Source: Aquimixticola soesokkakensis (lineage in GTDB: Bacteria > Pseudomonadota > Alphaproteobacteria > Rhodobacterales > Rhodobacteraceae). Taken from it: DNA of 64,000 nucleotides. Location of the stretch: assembly GCF_900172375.1 (NCBI RefSeq), contig NZ_FWFS01000008.1:1-64000 (forward strand). The letters run 5' to 3'. Below are positions 44,437-53,032 of this stretch, piece by piece (the first letter of the stretch is position 1; each line of letters begins with the position of its first letter). A program made the position numbers and the translations under genes. The notes under the pieces are model-generated. The model searched no databases. It saw only the letters and a list, made by a program, of their open reading frames with translations, and was not told the origin of the DNA.

Positions 44437-44805
44437 TTGGCACGTATCGCCGGCGTTAACATCCCGACCGCAAAACGAGTCGTGATCGCCCTCACCTATA
44501 TCACTGGCATTGGCAACACCTCTGCTAAAGCAATCTGCGAAGCCGTTGGCATCGACCTTACCCGTCGCGTCAACGAGCTGTCGGACGCCGAAGTTCTGAC
44601 CCTGCGTGAGCACATCGACGCCAACTACACCGTTGAAGGTGACCTGCGTCGTGAGACCCAGATGAACATCAAGCGTCTGATGGATCTCGGTTGCTACCGT
44701 GGTCTGCGTCACCGCCGTAACCTCCCCGTGCGTGGTCAGCGGACCCACACGAACGCGCGTACGCGCAAAGGTCCGGCAAAAGCAATCGCTGGCAAGAAGA
44801 AGTAA
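44437..44805 (+). CDS. rpsM: 30S ribosomal protein S13 (TTG start)
   Basis: A 122-residue protein, beginning ARIAGVNIP after the initiator, as in all S13. The initiator is TTG, with AAAGGA upstream and no ATG that would give the right N-terminus. The C-terminal basic tail [15 protein letters not shown] is intact. It lies at the head of the alpha operon. Confidence 0.97.
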   Translation: MARIAGVNIPTAKRVVIALTYITGIGNTSAKAICEAVGIDLTRRVNELSDAEVLTLREHIDANYTVEGDLRRETQMNIKRLMDLGCYRGLRHRRNLPVRGQRTHTNARTRKGPAKAIAGKKK

Positions 44806-44820
44806 GGGAGGCTCTAAACT

Positions 44821-45213
44821 ATGGCACGTGATACTCGTCGTACCGCTAAGAAAAAGGTCTCCAAGAACATCGCCGCTGGCGTTGCTCATGTGAACTCGAC
44901 CTTCAACAACACCAAAATCCTGATCTCCGACGTGCAGGGCAACGCGATCTCCTGGTCGTCTGCTGGCACCATGGGGTTCAAGGGCTCGCGCAAATCCACA
45001 CCCTATGCGGCCCAGATGGCTGCTGAGGATGCTGGCAAAAAAGCGCAAGACCATGGCGTTAAAACCCTCGAAGTCGAAGTGCAAGGCCCCGGTTCGGGTC
45101 GTGAGTCCGCCCTGCGCGCACTTGCTGCTGCCGGCTTCAACATCACGTCGATCCGCGACGTGACTCCGATGGCACACAACGGCTGCCGTCCGCCCAAGCG
45201 CCGTCGCGTCTAA
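44821..45213 (+). CDS. rpsK: 30S ribosomal protein S11
   Basis: A 130-residue protein with the S11 core: [33 protein letters not shown] and the ending [18 protein letters not shown] precedes the ATG. A T-rich stretch and a hairpin follow. Confidence 0.98.
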   Translation: MARDTRRTAKKKVSKNIAAGVAHVNSTFNNTKILISDVQGNAISWSSAGTMGFKGSRKSTPYAAQMAAEDAGKKAQDHGVKTLEVEVQGPGSGRESALRALAAAGFNITSIRDVTPMAHNGCRPPKRRRV

Positions 45214-45230
45214 GCTTTTTTACTGATTTT

Positions 45231-45256
45231 CGGGCTGCGTGGATTCACGCGGCCCG
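45231..45256 (+). terminator. Hairpin between rpsK and rpoA
   Basis: An 11-bp stem CGGGCTGCGTG / CACGCGGCCCG (one T-G pair) with loop GATT, followed by TTTCTG. A likely attenuator that trims rpoA expression relative to S13/S11. Confidence 0.6.
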
Positions 45257-45330
45257 TTTCTGCGTTTATCTGAAACCTCGGGCGTTCCCCGCCACGGACA
45301 TGGGTAGGGAACAGGTATGGAGGCACAAGC

Positions 45331-46347
45331 ATGATCCACAAGAATTGGGCTGAGCTCATTAAGCCGCAGCAACTGGACGTGAAGCCGGGCAATGACCCCC
45401 AGCGCCAGGCAACTGTGGTTGCAGAACCGCTGGAGCGCGGCTTTGGCCTCACGCTCGGCAACGCGCTGCGGCGCGTTCTGATGTCGTCGCTGCAAGGCGC
45501 TGCCATCACCTCTGTGCAGATCGACAACGTTCTTCACGAGTTTTCCTCCGTCGCCGGTGTTCGCGAGGATGTCACCGACATCATCCTGAACCTCAAAGGC
45601 GTCTCCCTGCGCATGGATGTCGAAGGCCCCAAGCGCCTGTCGATTTCCGCCAAAGGCCCGAAAGTCGTCACCGCCGGTGATATTTCCGAGTCGAGCGGCA
45701 TCGAAGTGCTCAACAAAGAGCATGTGATCTGCCACCTCGATGACGGTGCCGATCTGTTTGTCGAACTGGTCGTCAACACAGGCAAAGGCTACGTCGCTGC
45801 CGACAAGAACAAGCCCGAAGATGCGCCCATCGGTTTGATTCCGATCGACGCCATCTACTCGCCCGTCAAAAAAGTGTCCTACGACGTGCAGCCGACCCGC
45901 GAAGGTCAGGTGCTCGACTATGACAAGCTGACGCTGAAAATCGAAACCGACGGCTCCGTGCGTCCCGACGATGCTGTGGCCTTTGCGGCGCGCATTCTTC
46001 AGGATCAACTCGGTATCTTCGTGAATTTCGACGAGCCCGAATCGGCATCGCGCGAAGCCGAAGACGACGGTCTCGAATTCAACCCGCTGTTGCTCAAGAA
46101 AGTCGACGAGCTGGAGCTTTCGGTGCGTTCGGCCAACTGCCTCAAGAACGACAACATCGTCTACATCGGGGATCTTATCCAGAAAACCGAAGCAGAGATG
46201 CTGCGCACGCCGAACTTTGGCCGCAAATCCCTCAACGAGATCAAGGAAGTGCTTTCGGGCATGGGCTTGCACCTCGGGATGGACGTCGAAGAATGGCCGC
46301 CCGAGAACATCGAAGATCTGGCCAAGAAATTCGAAGACCAGTTCTAA
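45331..46347 (+). CDS. rpoA: RNA polymerase alpha subunit
   Basis: A 338-residue subunit. The N-terminal assembly domain has [21 protein letters not shown] (near 40-60), and the C-terminal domain, which contacts UP elements and activators, has [18 protein letters not shown] and [14 protein letters not shown] near 270-305. Length and order are typical. Confidence 0.98.
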   Translation: MIHKNWAELIKPQQLDVKPGNDPQRQATVVAEPLERGFGLTLGNALRRVLMSSLQGAAITSVQIDNVLHEFSSVAGVREDVTDIILNLKGVSLRMDVEGPKRLSISAKGPKVVTAGDISESSGIEVLNKEHVICHLDDGADLFVELVVNTGKGYVAADKNKPEDAPIGLIPIDAIYSPVKKVSYDVQPTREGQVLDYDKLTLKIETDGSVRPDDAVAFAARILQDQLGIFVNFDEPESASREAEDDGLEFNPLLLKKVDELELSVRSANCLKNDNIVYIGDLIQKTEAEMLRTPNFGRKSLNEIKEVLSGMGLHLGMDVEEWPPENIEDLAKKFEDQF

Positions 46348-46360
46348 GCCGGTTCGCCGA

Positions 46361-46413
46361 TTGACAGGTTAGGGGGCTGTCGGATAGATGGCCCCTCAAT
46401 TCCCGCAAGAGCG
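46361..46413 (+). promoter_or_regulatory. Possible rplQ promoter and hairpin in the rpoA-rplQ gap
   Basis: TTGACA at 46361 with a weak -10 (GATAGA) 16 bp further on, then a small hairpin CCCGC-AAGA-GCGGG (46400-46413). The -10 is poor, so this may only be an intercistronic spacer. Confidence 0.3.
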
Positions 46414-46500
46414 GGGTTTATTCGGGCACATGCCCCAAGGAGAGTGGCTGACACGCATCGGCTGCCAGACAAAGCAAAAACGCTATTTAGGAGAATCACA

Positions 46501-46923
46501 ATGCGTCACGCTCGCGGTTACCGCCGTCTCAACCGGACCCATGAACACCGTAAAGCCCTGTTTGCAAACATGGCGGGTTCGTTGATTGAACACGAACAAA
46601 TCAAAACCACCGTTCCCAAAGCGAAAGAACTTCGCCCGATCATCGAAAAGCTGATCACCTTGGGCAAACGTGGTGACCTGCATGCCCGCCGTCAGGCTGG
46701 TGCGCAGCTCAAACAAGACAAATATGTTGCGAAACTGTTTGAAATCCTCGGCCCGCGCTACAAGGACCGTCAGGGTGGCTACGTGCGCATCATGAAGGCC
46801 GGCTTCCGCTACGGCGACATGGCCCCCATGGCAATCATCGAGTTCGTCGAGCGCGATGTGAACGCCAAAGGCGCTGGCGACAAAGCCCGTGTTGCTGCCG
46901 AAGCCGACTTCTCGGAAGAATAA
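46501..46923 (+). CDS. rplQ: 50S ribosomal protein L17
   Basis: A 140-residue protein starting [20 protein letters not shown], which fixes the start at 46501 (TTTAGGAG upstream). It has the L17 core [19 protein letters not shown] and a short acidic tail. Last gene of the alpha operon. Confidence 0.98.
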   Translation: MRHARGYRRLNRTHEHRKALFANMAGSLIEHEQIKTTVPKAKELRPIIEKLITLGKRGDLHARRQAGAQLKQDKYVAKLFEILGPRYKDRQGGYVRIMKAGFRYGDMAPMAIIEFVERDVNAKGAGDKARVAAEADFSEE

Positions 46924-46944
46924 GAGACAGTCTCTTGATCAGAT

Positions 46945-46977
46945 AAAAATCCCCGTCAGCAATGGCGGGGATTTTTT
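46945..46977. terminator. Rho-independent terminator after rplQ
   Basis: AAAAATCCCCG / CGGGGATTTTTT with a ten-base loop: a strong, symmetric terminator that can work in both directions. Confidence 0.92.
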
Positions 46978-46994
46978 GTTACATTCTTAAGGAA

Positions 46995-47177
46995 TTAGTC
47001 GCCCTTCTTACGGGAAAAATGTTCCTTTAAGGCGAGTGATGCGACTAAACTCTCGGTAATGTCGCGCGCCTGCGCGTCGCTAAGTGTGGCCGCTCCCAGA
47101 AAGTCAAAGAGTTGGGCACGTTTTTTAGGCGCAAGCGCACCGAGTTTTTCGAGGAGATGACGATCTAAGGTTTTCAA
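46995..47177 (-). CDS. Small hypothetical protein (TTG start)
   Basis: A 60-residue frame between the L17 terminator and luxR. The only available initiator is TTG, an in-frame stop lies five codons before it, and there is no clear ribosome site. The composition is plausible for a helical cytoplasmic protein (LLEKLGALAPKKRAQLFDFL, then a charged tail), and the shared terminator would end it. No family recognised. It could be chance. Confidence 0.35.
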   Translation of the reverse strand: MKTLDRHLLEKLGALAPKKRAQLFDFLGAATLSDAQARDITESLVASLALKEHFSRKKGD

Positions 47178-47251
47178 TTTGAAACCGATGGTTTACCACT
47201 TTATCTAGCACACACCCTAAGGTTGTTGTGCTCCCTTGCAAACCTGTTGTT

Positions 47252-47869
47252 ATGGACATGTCGAACACAACCGAACTCACCAGATTGTTCTCTGCGCTGC
47301 GGACGCAGTCACCCGGCGGATATTCCGCTGGTCTGCACATCCGTTTTGCCGCGCCTCTGGTGTCGGAATCGACATATTCACCGCAATGGCTTGGCCACTA
47401 TACGGCCAATGCTTACGCTCTGCGCGATCCGCTGATCGCCTGGGGGTTGAGCTGCGAGGGGTCAATAAGGTGGAGCGAATTAGAACTCCCCGATCCATTT
47501 AATATTCTGAGGCAGGCCGCCGAATTCGGCCTGAAGTACGGTGTTGCCCTTTCCTGTGGACCGGTTCAATCGCGAACGATCGTCGGCGCTGCGCGCGTCG
47601 ATCGAGAGTTCAGTGATGCCGAGATCGAGCGGTTGTTGCAAATTGTGCGCACGCTGCATGAGATCGCTGAACCGAAAACGGAACTGACGACGGCACAGAT
47701 TCAGGCCCTCCGGTGCATTGCAGGCGGTGATCGTCATGCAGCCGCCGCGGCCAAGCTCGGGATTTCGGAGAGCGCGCTCAAGGCGCGTCTCGTGTCCGCC
47801 CGCGAGCGATTGATGGCGCGGACGACCTCAGAGGCCATTCAAAAAGCCAAGGAGATCCGGCTGTTGTGA
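47252..47869 (+). CDS. LuxR-family quorum-sensing regulator
   Basis: A 205-residue regulator. The N-terminal autoinducer domain has the acyl-homoserine-lactone pocket pattern W46-x3-Y50, D59 (YALRDP) and W74. The C-terminal LuxR helix-turn-helix covers ~148-200 (ELTTAQIQALRCIAGG, KLGISESALKARLVSAR). Slightly shorter than LuxR (~240). Start chosen at 47252; the ribosome site is weak and a second ATG follows at 47258. It is 51 bp before a luxI-type synthase. Confidence 0.92.
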   Translation: MDMSNTTELTRLFSALRTQSPGGYSAGLHIRFAAPLVSESTYSPQWLGHYTANAYALRDPLIAWGLSCEGSIRWSELELPDPFNILRQAAEFGLKYGVALSCGPVQSRTIVGAARVDREFSDAEIERLLQIVRTLHEIAEPKTELTTAQIQALRCIAGGDRHAAAAAKLGISESALKARLVSARERLMARTTSEAIQKAKEIRLL

Positions 47870-47920
47870 CGATCGCCGTCGGTAGTGCGGACTAATCCCC
47901 CGTAAACTCCGGAGACGATC

Positions 47921-48508
47921 ATGCAAACGACAACACTTTCTTTTACCAACTTGCACAACCATGGCGATCTTTTTGCCAACATGCTTCGCGCAAGGCACGA
48001 AACTTTCATCCAGCAGGCGAAATGGGATCTCCCTCAGGCTGATGGCATGGAATACGATCAATACGACACGCCCGCCTCGCGCTGGATTGCCGTGCACGAG
48101 TTTGGCGAGGTGCTTGCGGGCATTCGCCTGACGCCGACCACGACCAAATGCGGCATTTACACCTATATGATTCGCGATGCCCAGCGCGGGCTTCTCGACT
48201 CGATTCCGTCCAACCTGTTGTTCGAAGAAGCTCCGGTGGCCGAGCACATCTGGGAATCGAGCCGGATTTTTGTCAGCCACCGCGTGCCGTCGAACCTGCG
48301 GATGCGGGTACAGATGAACCTGATCAACGAGATGACGATTTCCGCCCGTGAACTCGGGGCGACGGCTGTGCTGGGGCTGATCCCCGAAAACGGCCCGCGT
48401 TGGGGGCGTCGTGTCGGGCTTGATATCGACGTTGTTGGTCCTGTGATGGATATTGGCGGTTCGAAAAATGCCTGCATTCGGATCAATCTGTCGAACAAAC
48501 TGCACTAG
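47921..48508 (+). CDS. Acyl-homoserine-lactone synthase (LuxI family)
   Basis: A 195-residue autoinducer synthase making N-acyl-homoserine lactone from S-adenosylmethionine and an acyl-ACP. The conserved residues are in place: R25 and F29 (RARHETF), W35, E44, D46 and D49, R69, E112 and R115 (WESSRIFV). CGGAGA precedes the ATG. Paired with the LuxR gene upstream. The acyl chain it prefers cannot be predicted. Confidence 0.95.
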   Translation: MQTTTLSFTNLHNHGDLFANMLRARHETFIQQAKWDLPQADGMEYDQYDTPASRWIAVHEFGEVLAGIRLTPTTTKCGIYTYMIRDAQRGLLDSIPSNLLFEEAPVAEHIWESSRIFVSHRVPSNLRMRVQMNLINEMTISARELGATAVLGLIPENGPRWGRRVGLDIDVVGPVMDIGGSKNACIRINLSNKLH

Positions 48509-48527
48509 TCCAGCATGTTGATCTGAT

Positions 48528-48556
48528 CGGGGCCAAGACGCGCCATTTTGGCCCCG
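48528..48556 (+). terminator. Hairpin after luxI
   Basis: A 9-bp stem CGGGGCCAA / TTGGCCCCG with an 11-base loop; a T run comes only 12 bases later. Probable end of the luxRI transcript. Confidence 0.6.
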
Positions 48557-48643
48557 AACCCTCCCCTTTTTCAGGGGGCGCGCTGGAGCGTGGCTCGCGC
48601 ATATCCCTTTCAAATCAGCCCTGTTTCACCTAAGTTGAGACCC

Positions 48644-49960
48644 ATGGCTGATCTGTTTTCCGACGACACCAAACCCGCTGCTGCCACGACCGCGCATCGC
48701 CCGCTTGCGGACCGTTTGCGGCCCCAGACGCTTGGGCAAGTCATTGGTCAGCAACAGGTTTTGGGCGAGGACGCACCCTTGGGGGTGATGCTGGCCTCGG
48801 GGTCTTTGTCATCGCTGGTGTTCTGGGGGCCTCCGGGCGTGGGCAAGACCACGATCGCCCGATTGCTGGCCAATGAAACCGACCTGCATTTCGTCCAGAT
48901 TTCGGCCATTTTTTCCGGTGTGCCGGAGTTGCGCAAAGTGTTCGAGGCGGCGCGGTTGCGGGCGACGAACGGGCAGGGGACACTGCTGTTCGTTGACGAA
49001 ATCCACCGCTTCAACAAGGCGCAGCAGGACAGTTTCCTGCCGCATATGGAGGATGGCACAATTCTGCTGGTGGGGGCGACCACCGAAAACCCCTCCTTCG
49101 AATTGAACGCCGCTGTGCTGTCGCGCGCGCAGGTGCTGGTGCTGACGCGGCTGGACGTTGGGGACCTTGAAAAGCTTGCGGCGCGTGCCGAGGCCGAATT
49201 GGAACGTCGCTTGCCCTTGACGGTGCAGGCCCGCGCCAGCCTGTTCGAAATGGCCGATGGCGACGGGCGCACGCTGCTCAACCTCATCGAACAGATTACC
49301 GCCTGGAAGGTCAGCGGTGATCTCGACACAGAGGCGCTGACCAAGCGCCTGATGCGGCGGGCGGCAAAATACGACAAGTCGGGTGAAGAACATTATAACC
49401 TCATCTCCGCGCTGCATAAATCGGTGCGCGGCTCTGACCCTGACGCCGCCTTGTACTGGTACAGCCGGATGCTGGAGGGCGGCGAGGACCCGCGCTATCT
49501 CGCGCGTCGCTTGCTGCGCATGGCGGTCGAGGATATCGCGCTCGCTGACCCGCAGGCCCAGACGATTTGCCTGCATGCATGGGAAACCTTCGAGCGGCTC
49601 GGTTCGCCCGAGGGGGAGCTTGCGCTGGCGCAGGCGGTTATTTACCTCGCCCTCGCGCCCAAATCCAACGCAGGCTATGTGGCCTACAAAGCGGCCCGCG
49701 AAACGGCGCGCAAATCCGGCTCGGAGCCGCCGCCAATGCACATCCTGAATGCGCCCACCAAACTGATGTCCGAACAGGGATTTGGGGCGGGCTATGCCTA
49801 TGACCACGACGCCGAGGACGGGTTTTCGGGACAGGATTATTTCCCCGATACAATGAAACGTCCGCAGTTTTACCAGCCCGTTGCGCGTGGCTTCGAGCGC
49901 GATCTGGGCAAAAGGGTCGAGTATTTTGCCAAACTGCGCGCCAAGCGGCAGGAGGAGTGA
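48644..49960 (+). CDS. rarA: Replication-associated recombination ATPase RarA/MgsA
   Basis: A 438-residue AAA+ protein that acts at stalled replication forks. Walker A GPPGVGKT (62-69), Walker B FVDEIHRFNKAQQD, sensor GATTENPSFELNAALLSR-like block, and the RarA-specific C-terminal part (HKSVRGSDPDAALYW, RLLRMAVEDIALADP). It heads a run of five closely spaced genes. Confidence 0.96.
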   Translation: MADLFSDDTKPAAATTAHRPLADRLRPQTLGQVIGQQQVLGEDAPLGVMLASGSLSSLVFWGPPGVGKTTIARLLANETDLHFVQISAIFSGVPELRKVFEAARLRATNGQGTLLFVDEIHRFNKAQQDSFLPHMEDGTILLVGATTENPSFELNAAVLSRAQVLVLTRLDVGDLEKLAARAEAELERRLPLTVQARASLFEMADGDGRTLLNLIEQITAWKVSGDLDTEALTKRLMRRAAKYDKSGEEHYNLISALHKSVRGSDPDAALYWYSRMLEGGEDPRYLARRLLRMAVEDIALADPQAQTICLHAWETFERLGSPEGELALAQAVIYLALAPKSNAGYVAYKAARETARKSGSEPPPMHILNAPTKLMSEQGFGAGYAYDHDAEDGFSGQDYFPDTMKRPQFYQPVARGFERDLGKRVEYFAKLRAKRQEE

Positions 49961-50004
49961 GCGATGGTGTTGACAAGCTGCGCGCGCGACCACAGGAAAC
50001 GCCC

Positions 50005-50382
50005 ATGATATCACCTTTGATCCAAGTGGCCCTCGGCGGCGCAGTCGGCGCAAGTTTTCGCTACGTGACCGTGCTCGGCGTGACCCGCCTTTTTGGCAAG
50101 GGCTTTCCCTTGGGCACTGTCGCCGTCAACTTCCTGGGCTCGTTCCTGATGGGCGTGCTGGTGGTTGTTCTGGCCGAAAAGGGCGGCAACCGCTTTGCGC
50201 CCTTGCTGATGACTGGCATGTTGGGCGGTTTTACGACCTATTCATCCTTCTCGCTCGATGCGATCACGTTGTTTGAACGCGGGCACACCGGCCTTGCCGC
50301 GCTCTACGTGGCGGGCACTCTTTTTCTGGCTCTGGGCGGCATCGCGCTTGGGCTTTTCGTCACGCGGGGAGTATTCGCATGA
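50005..50382 (+). CDS. crcB: Fluoride ion channel CrcB/FluC
   Basis: A 125-residue membrane protein with four spans. It has the Fluc signatures GGAVGASFRY at the start, GTVAVNFLGSF near 38-48 and MLGGFTTYSSFS near 72-83. It lets fluoride leave the cell as an antiparallel dimer. AGGAAA precedes the ATG. No fluoride riboswitch is visible upstream. Its end overlaps the next gene. Confidence 0.95.
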   Translation: MISPLIQVALGGAVGASFRYVTVLGVTRLFGKGFPLGTVAVNFLGSFLMGVLVVVLAEKGGNRFAPLLMTGMLGGFTTYSSFSLDAITLFERGHTGLAALYVAGTLFLALGGIALGLFVTRGVFA

Positions 50383-51419
50383 GCGCCGTTCAGACCGTTA
50401 CCGTCGGCCAAGACGAGGCCGAGCAGCGCCTCGACCGCTGGTTCAAAAAACGCTTTCCGCAGGTCAGTCAGATCCAGATCGAAAAATTCTGCCGCAAGGG
50501 CGAAATTCGCGTCGATGGCGGGCGGGTGAAAGCCAATTCGCGCATTGCCCCCGGTGCCACAGTGCGCGTGCCGCCGTTGCCCGATAGCGACAAGCCCAAG
50601 CCCGTGATGACCCGCATTTCGCAGGCCGACACGCGGATGATGCAGGACACGGTGCTGTTCAAAGACGACCATATTATCGTCATCAATAAGCCCGCAGGCC
50701 TGCCGACGCAGGGGGGATCGGGGCAGATTCGCCACGTTGACGGGCTGGCGGCGGCGCTGATGTATGATCGTGAGGACAAGCCGCGCCTTGTCCACCGCCT
50801 CGACAAGGATACCTCCGGCGTGCTGGTTCTGGCGCGCACCGGCGCGATGGCGACCAAATTGACGGCCGCTTTCCGTCACCGCGACACCCGCAAGATCTAC
50901 TGGGCCTTGGTGGCCGGTGTGCCCGTCCCCTATCTGGGCGAAATCAAATACGGGCTGGTCAAGGCCGCCGGTCGTGGCAAGGGCGGTGAGGGCGAAAAAA
51001 TGATCGCCGTTCACCCGCGCGACATTGACGCCACCGAGGGCGCGAAACGCGCGCATACGCTTTATGCAACGCTCTACCGCGTTGGATCGCGGGCCTCTTG
51101 GGTGGCGATGGAACCGGTCACGGGGCGCACGCACCAGTTGCGCGCGCATATGGCGGAGATCGGGCATCCGATTATTGGCGACGGGAAATATGGCGGCTCG
51201 GGTCAGGAAAACCTCGGGGATGGTTGGGGCGCGCAACTTGGTGGAATCATTTCCAAAAAACTGCATCTTCATGCGCGCTCAATCACCTTTGAACATCCCG
51301 TGACCAAAAAAATCCTGACAGTGACGGCCCCTTTGCCCGAACATATGAAACACAGCTGGGACACGTTCGACTGGTCCGAAGACCTCGCGGCTGAGGATCC
51401 TTTTGCGGAGCTGAAATGA
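50379..51419 (+). CDS. RluC/RluD-family 23S rRNA pseudouridine synthase
   Basis: A 346-residue enzyme. An N-terminal S4 RNA-binding domain (~13-65) is followed by the RluA-type catalytic domain with HRLDKDTSG (catalytic D142), RKIYWALVAG and GRTHQLRAHM. Whether it is RluC-like (955/2504/2580) or another member is not settled by motifs. Overlaps crcB and the HAD gene by four bases each. Confidence 0.92.
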   Translation: MSAVQTVTVGQDEAEQRLDRWFKKRFPQVSQIQIEKFCRKGEIRVDGGRVKANSRIAPGATVRVPPLPDSDKPKPVMTRISQADTRMMQDTVLFKDDHIIVINKPAGLPTQGGSGQIRHVDGLAAALMYDREDKPRLVHRLDKDTSGVLVLARTGAMATKLTAAFRHRDTRKIYWALVAGVPVPYLGEIKYGLVKAAGRGKGGEGEKMIAVHPRDIDATEGAKRAHTLYATLYRVGSRASWVAMEPVTGRTHQLRAHMAEIGHPIIGDGKYGGSGQENLGDGWGAQLGGIISKKLHLHARSITFEHPVTKKILTVTAPLPEHMKHSWDTFDWSEDLAAEDPFAELK

Positions 51420-52093
51420 CCAAACTTGTCATTTTCGACGTCGATGGCACGCTGATCGACAGCCAGGCGCATATCGTCACCTCGCTTGGCGCAGCTTTCG
51501 ACGCGGCAGGGCTGTCGGTGCCGCCGCGCGACACATTGTTGTCGATTGTCGGCCTGTCCTTGCCCATCGCGATGGCGCAGCTCGCGCCAGAGGCGGATGC
51601 GGCCACGTTGTCACGCATGATCGAGGCCTATAAGGCAGAATTCTATCGTGTGCGGATGTTGGAAGGCGCGGCGGCCTCGCCTCTTTACGATGGCGCACAA
51701 GCGGCAATCCACGCCTTGATGGCGCGTGAGGATATCGTGCTCGCGATTGCCACGGGCAAAAGCCGGCGGGGATTGTCGGCTTTACTGGAGGCATGGGAAT
51801 TTTCTGCCGCCTTTGTCAGCACGCAAACCGCTGATGATCACCCCTCCAAACCGCATCCCGCGATGGTTCTGGAATGTCTTCTCGACACTGGTATCGCGGC
51901 AAAAGATGCGCTGGTGGTGGGGGATACGACCTTTGACATCGAAATGGCGCGCGCGGCGAATGTCGCCTCTATCGGCGTGAGCTGGGGCTATCATGGTGCG
52001 GGGGCGCTGCGCGAAACGCAGGCGAGCAAAGTGATCAGCCAGTTTGCGGAGTTGATACCCGCAATCGACGATATTTTTGGAGATTCGGCATGA
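51416..52093 (+). CDS. HAD-family phosphatase (phosphoglycolate-phosphatase-like)
   Basis: A 225-residue haloacid dehalogenase hydrolase. Motif I FDVDGTLID (D8, D10), a helical cap (~17-85), motif II IATGKS, and motif IV VVGDTTFDIEMA. Likely substrates are small phosphate esters such as 2-phosphoglycolate. Coupled by ATGA overlaps to both neighbours. Confidence 0.9.
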   Translation: MTKLVIFDVDGTLIDSQAHIVTSLGAAFDAAGLSVPPRDTLLSIVGLSLPIAMAQLAPEADAATLSRMIEAYKAEFYRVRMLEGAAASPLYDGAQAAIHALMAREDIVLAIATGKSRRGLSALLEAWEFSAAFVSTQTADDHPSKPHPAMVLECLLDTGIAAKDALVVGDTTFDIEMARAANVASIGVSWGYHGAGALRETQASKVISQFAELIPAIDDIFGDSA

Positions 52094-52797
52094 GCAATTG
52101 GGCTGCCAAGCGGTTTTGGAAGGCCGCAACTGTGCAAGACGCTGCGGACGGTTTTACTGTTTTTCTGGACGGGCGGGCGGTCAAAACCCCCGCCAAGGCC
52201 GCGTTGATCGTCCCCACGCGCGCTTTGGCCGAGGCGATCGCGCAGGAATGGGACGCACAGGGCGAGACCGTCGATCCCAACACGATGCCGGTCACGCGCG
52301 GGGCCAATGCAGCGCTTGATAAAGTGGCGATTCAGCACGCAGAGGTGGCGCAGAACCTTGCCGCTTACGGCGACAGCGACCTGCTGTGTTATCGCGCAGC
52401 GCAACCGCAAGAACTGGTCATGCGTCAGGCCGAGGCATGGGACCCGCTGCTGGATTGGGCGCATGAGACCTTTCAGGCGCGCCTCCATCCGCGCACTGGC
52501 GTGATGCACCAGGCACAGGATTCGCAGGCGCTCGCGCGTCTGAGCGCGCGTGTTCACGCGCTTACCCCGTTTCAAATGGCGGGGTTCCATGACCTCGTGG
52601 CGCTTTCGGGATCGCTGATCCTCGGACTTGCCGCAACGGAAGATGCGCGCCCGATCGAGGTGCTTTGGGCCCTGTCGCGGCTTGATGAAGAGTACCAGAT
52701 CGAACAGTGGGGCCACGACGAAGAAGCGGCAGAACTCGTTGAAATCAAGCGCGCGGCCTTTGTCGCAGCCCATCGATTCTACCACATGGCGAGCTGA
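52090..52797 (+). CDS. ATP12-family F1-ATPase assembly chaperone
   Basis: A 235-residue protein similar to mitochondrial Atp12, which holds the F1 alpha subunit before assembly. Conserved blocks are AKRFWKAATVQ at the start, VFLDGRAVKTPAKAAL, AIAQEWDAQGETVDPNTMPVTR (read in parts), SDLLCYRA and WGHDEEA near the end. The family is found in mitochondria and alphaproteobacteria. Confidence 0.93.
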   Translation: MSNWAAKRFWKAATVQDAADGFTVFLDGRAVKTPAKAALIVPTRALAEAIAQEWDAQGETVDPNTMPVTRGANAALDKVAIQHAEVAQNLAAYGDSDLLCYRAAQPQELVMRQAEAWDPLLDWAHETFQARLHPRTGVMHQAQDSQALARLSARVHALTPFQMAGFHDLVALSGSLILGLAATEDARPIEVLWALSRLDEEYQIEQWGHDEEAAELVEIKRAAFVAAHRFYHMAS

Positions 52798-52981
52798 TTT
52801 GACCACTTGCTCAAATCTTGGGCGGCGACGTCCAGCGCGTGGGCATTTGCTCAGGATGTATGCAGAATCGTGATCGTCCTCTTGACGATATGGAATGAAT
52901 TCGCCCAAACTTACCTCACGGTGTGAATGAGAAATTTGCACACGATCGTTCCGGCCCTGAAAATCGGGTCGGCAAAAAAAT

Positions 52982-53012
52982 CCGCTCAGGATGCCTAAGG
53001 GGCCTGAGGCGG
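52982..53012 (+). promoter_or_regulatory. Hairpin in the aapJ leader
   Basis: CCGCTCAGG / CCTGAGGCGG (one bulge) with a 12-base loop, 20 bp before the aapJ start and just ahead of its ribosome site. It could affect translation or mRNA stability. The rest of the 235-bp gap is featureless to me. Confidence 0.45.
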
Positions 53013-53032
53013 ACCATCAGGAAGAGGTAAAC

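Noticed and set aside
47178-47251. lux box before luxR
   Set aside because: No 18-20 bp palindrome of the expected form could be found there or in the luxR-luxI gap.
49961-50004. Fluoride riboswitch ahead of crcB
   Set aside because: Only ~44 bp separate rarA from crcB, too short for the aptamer, and no matching structure is visible.
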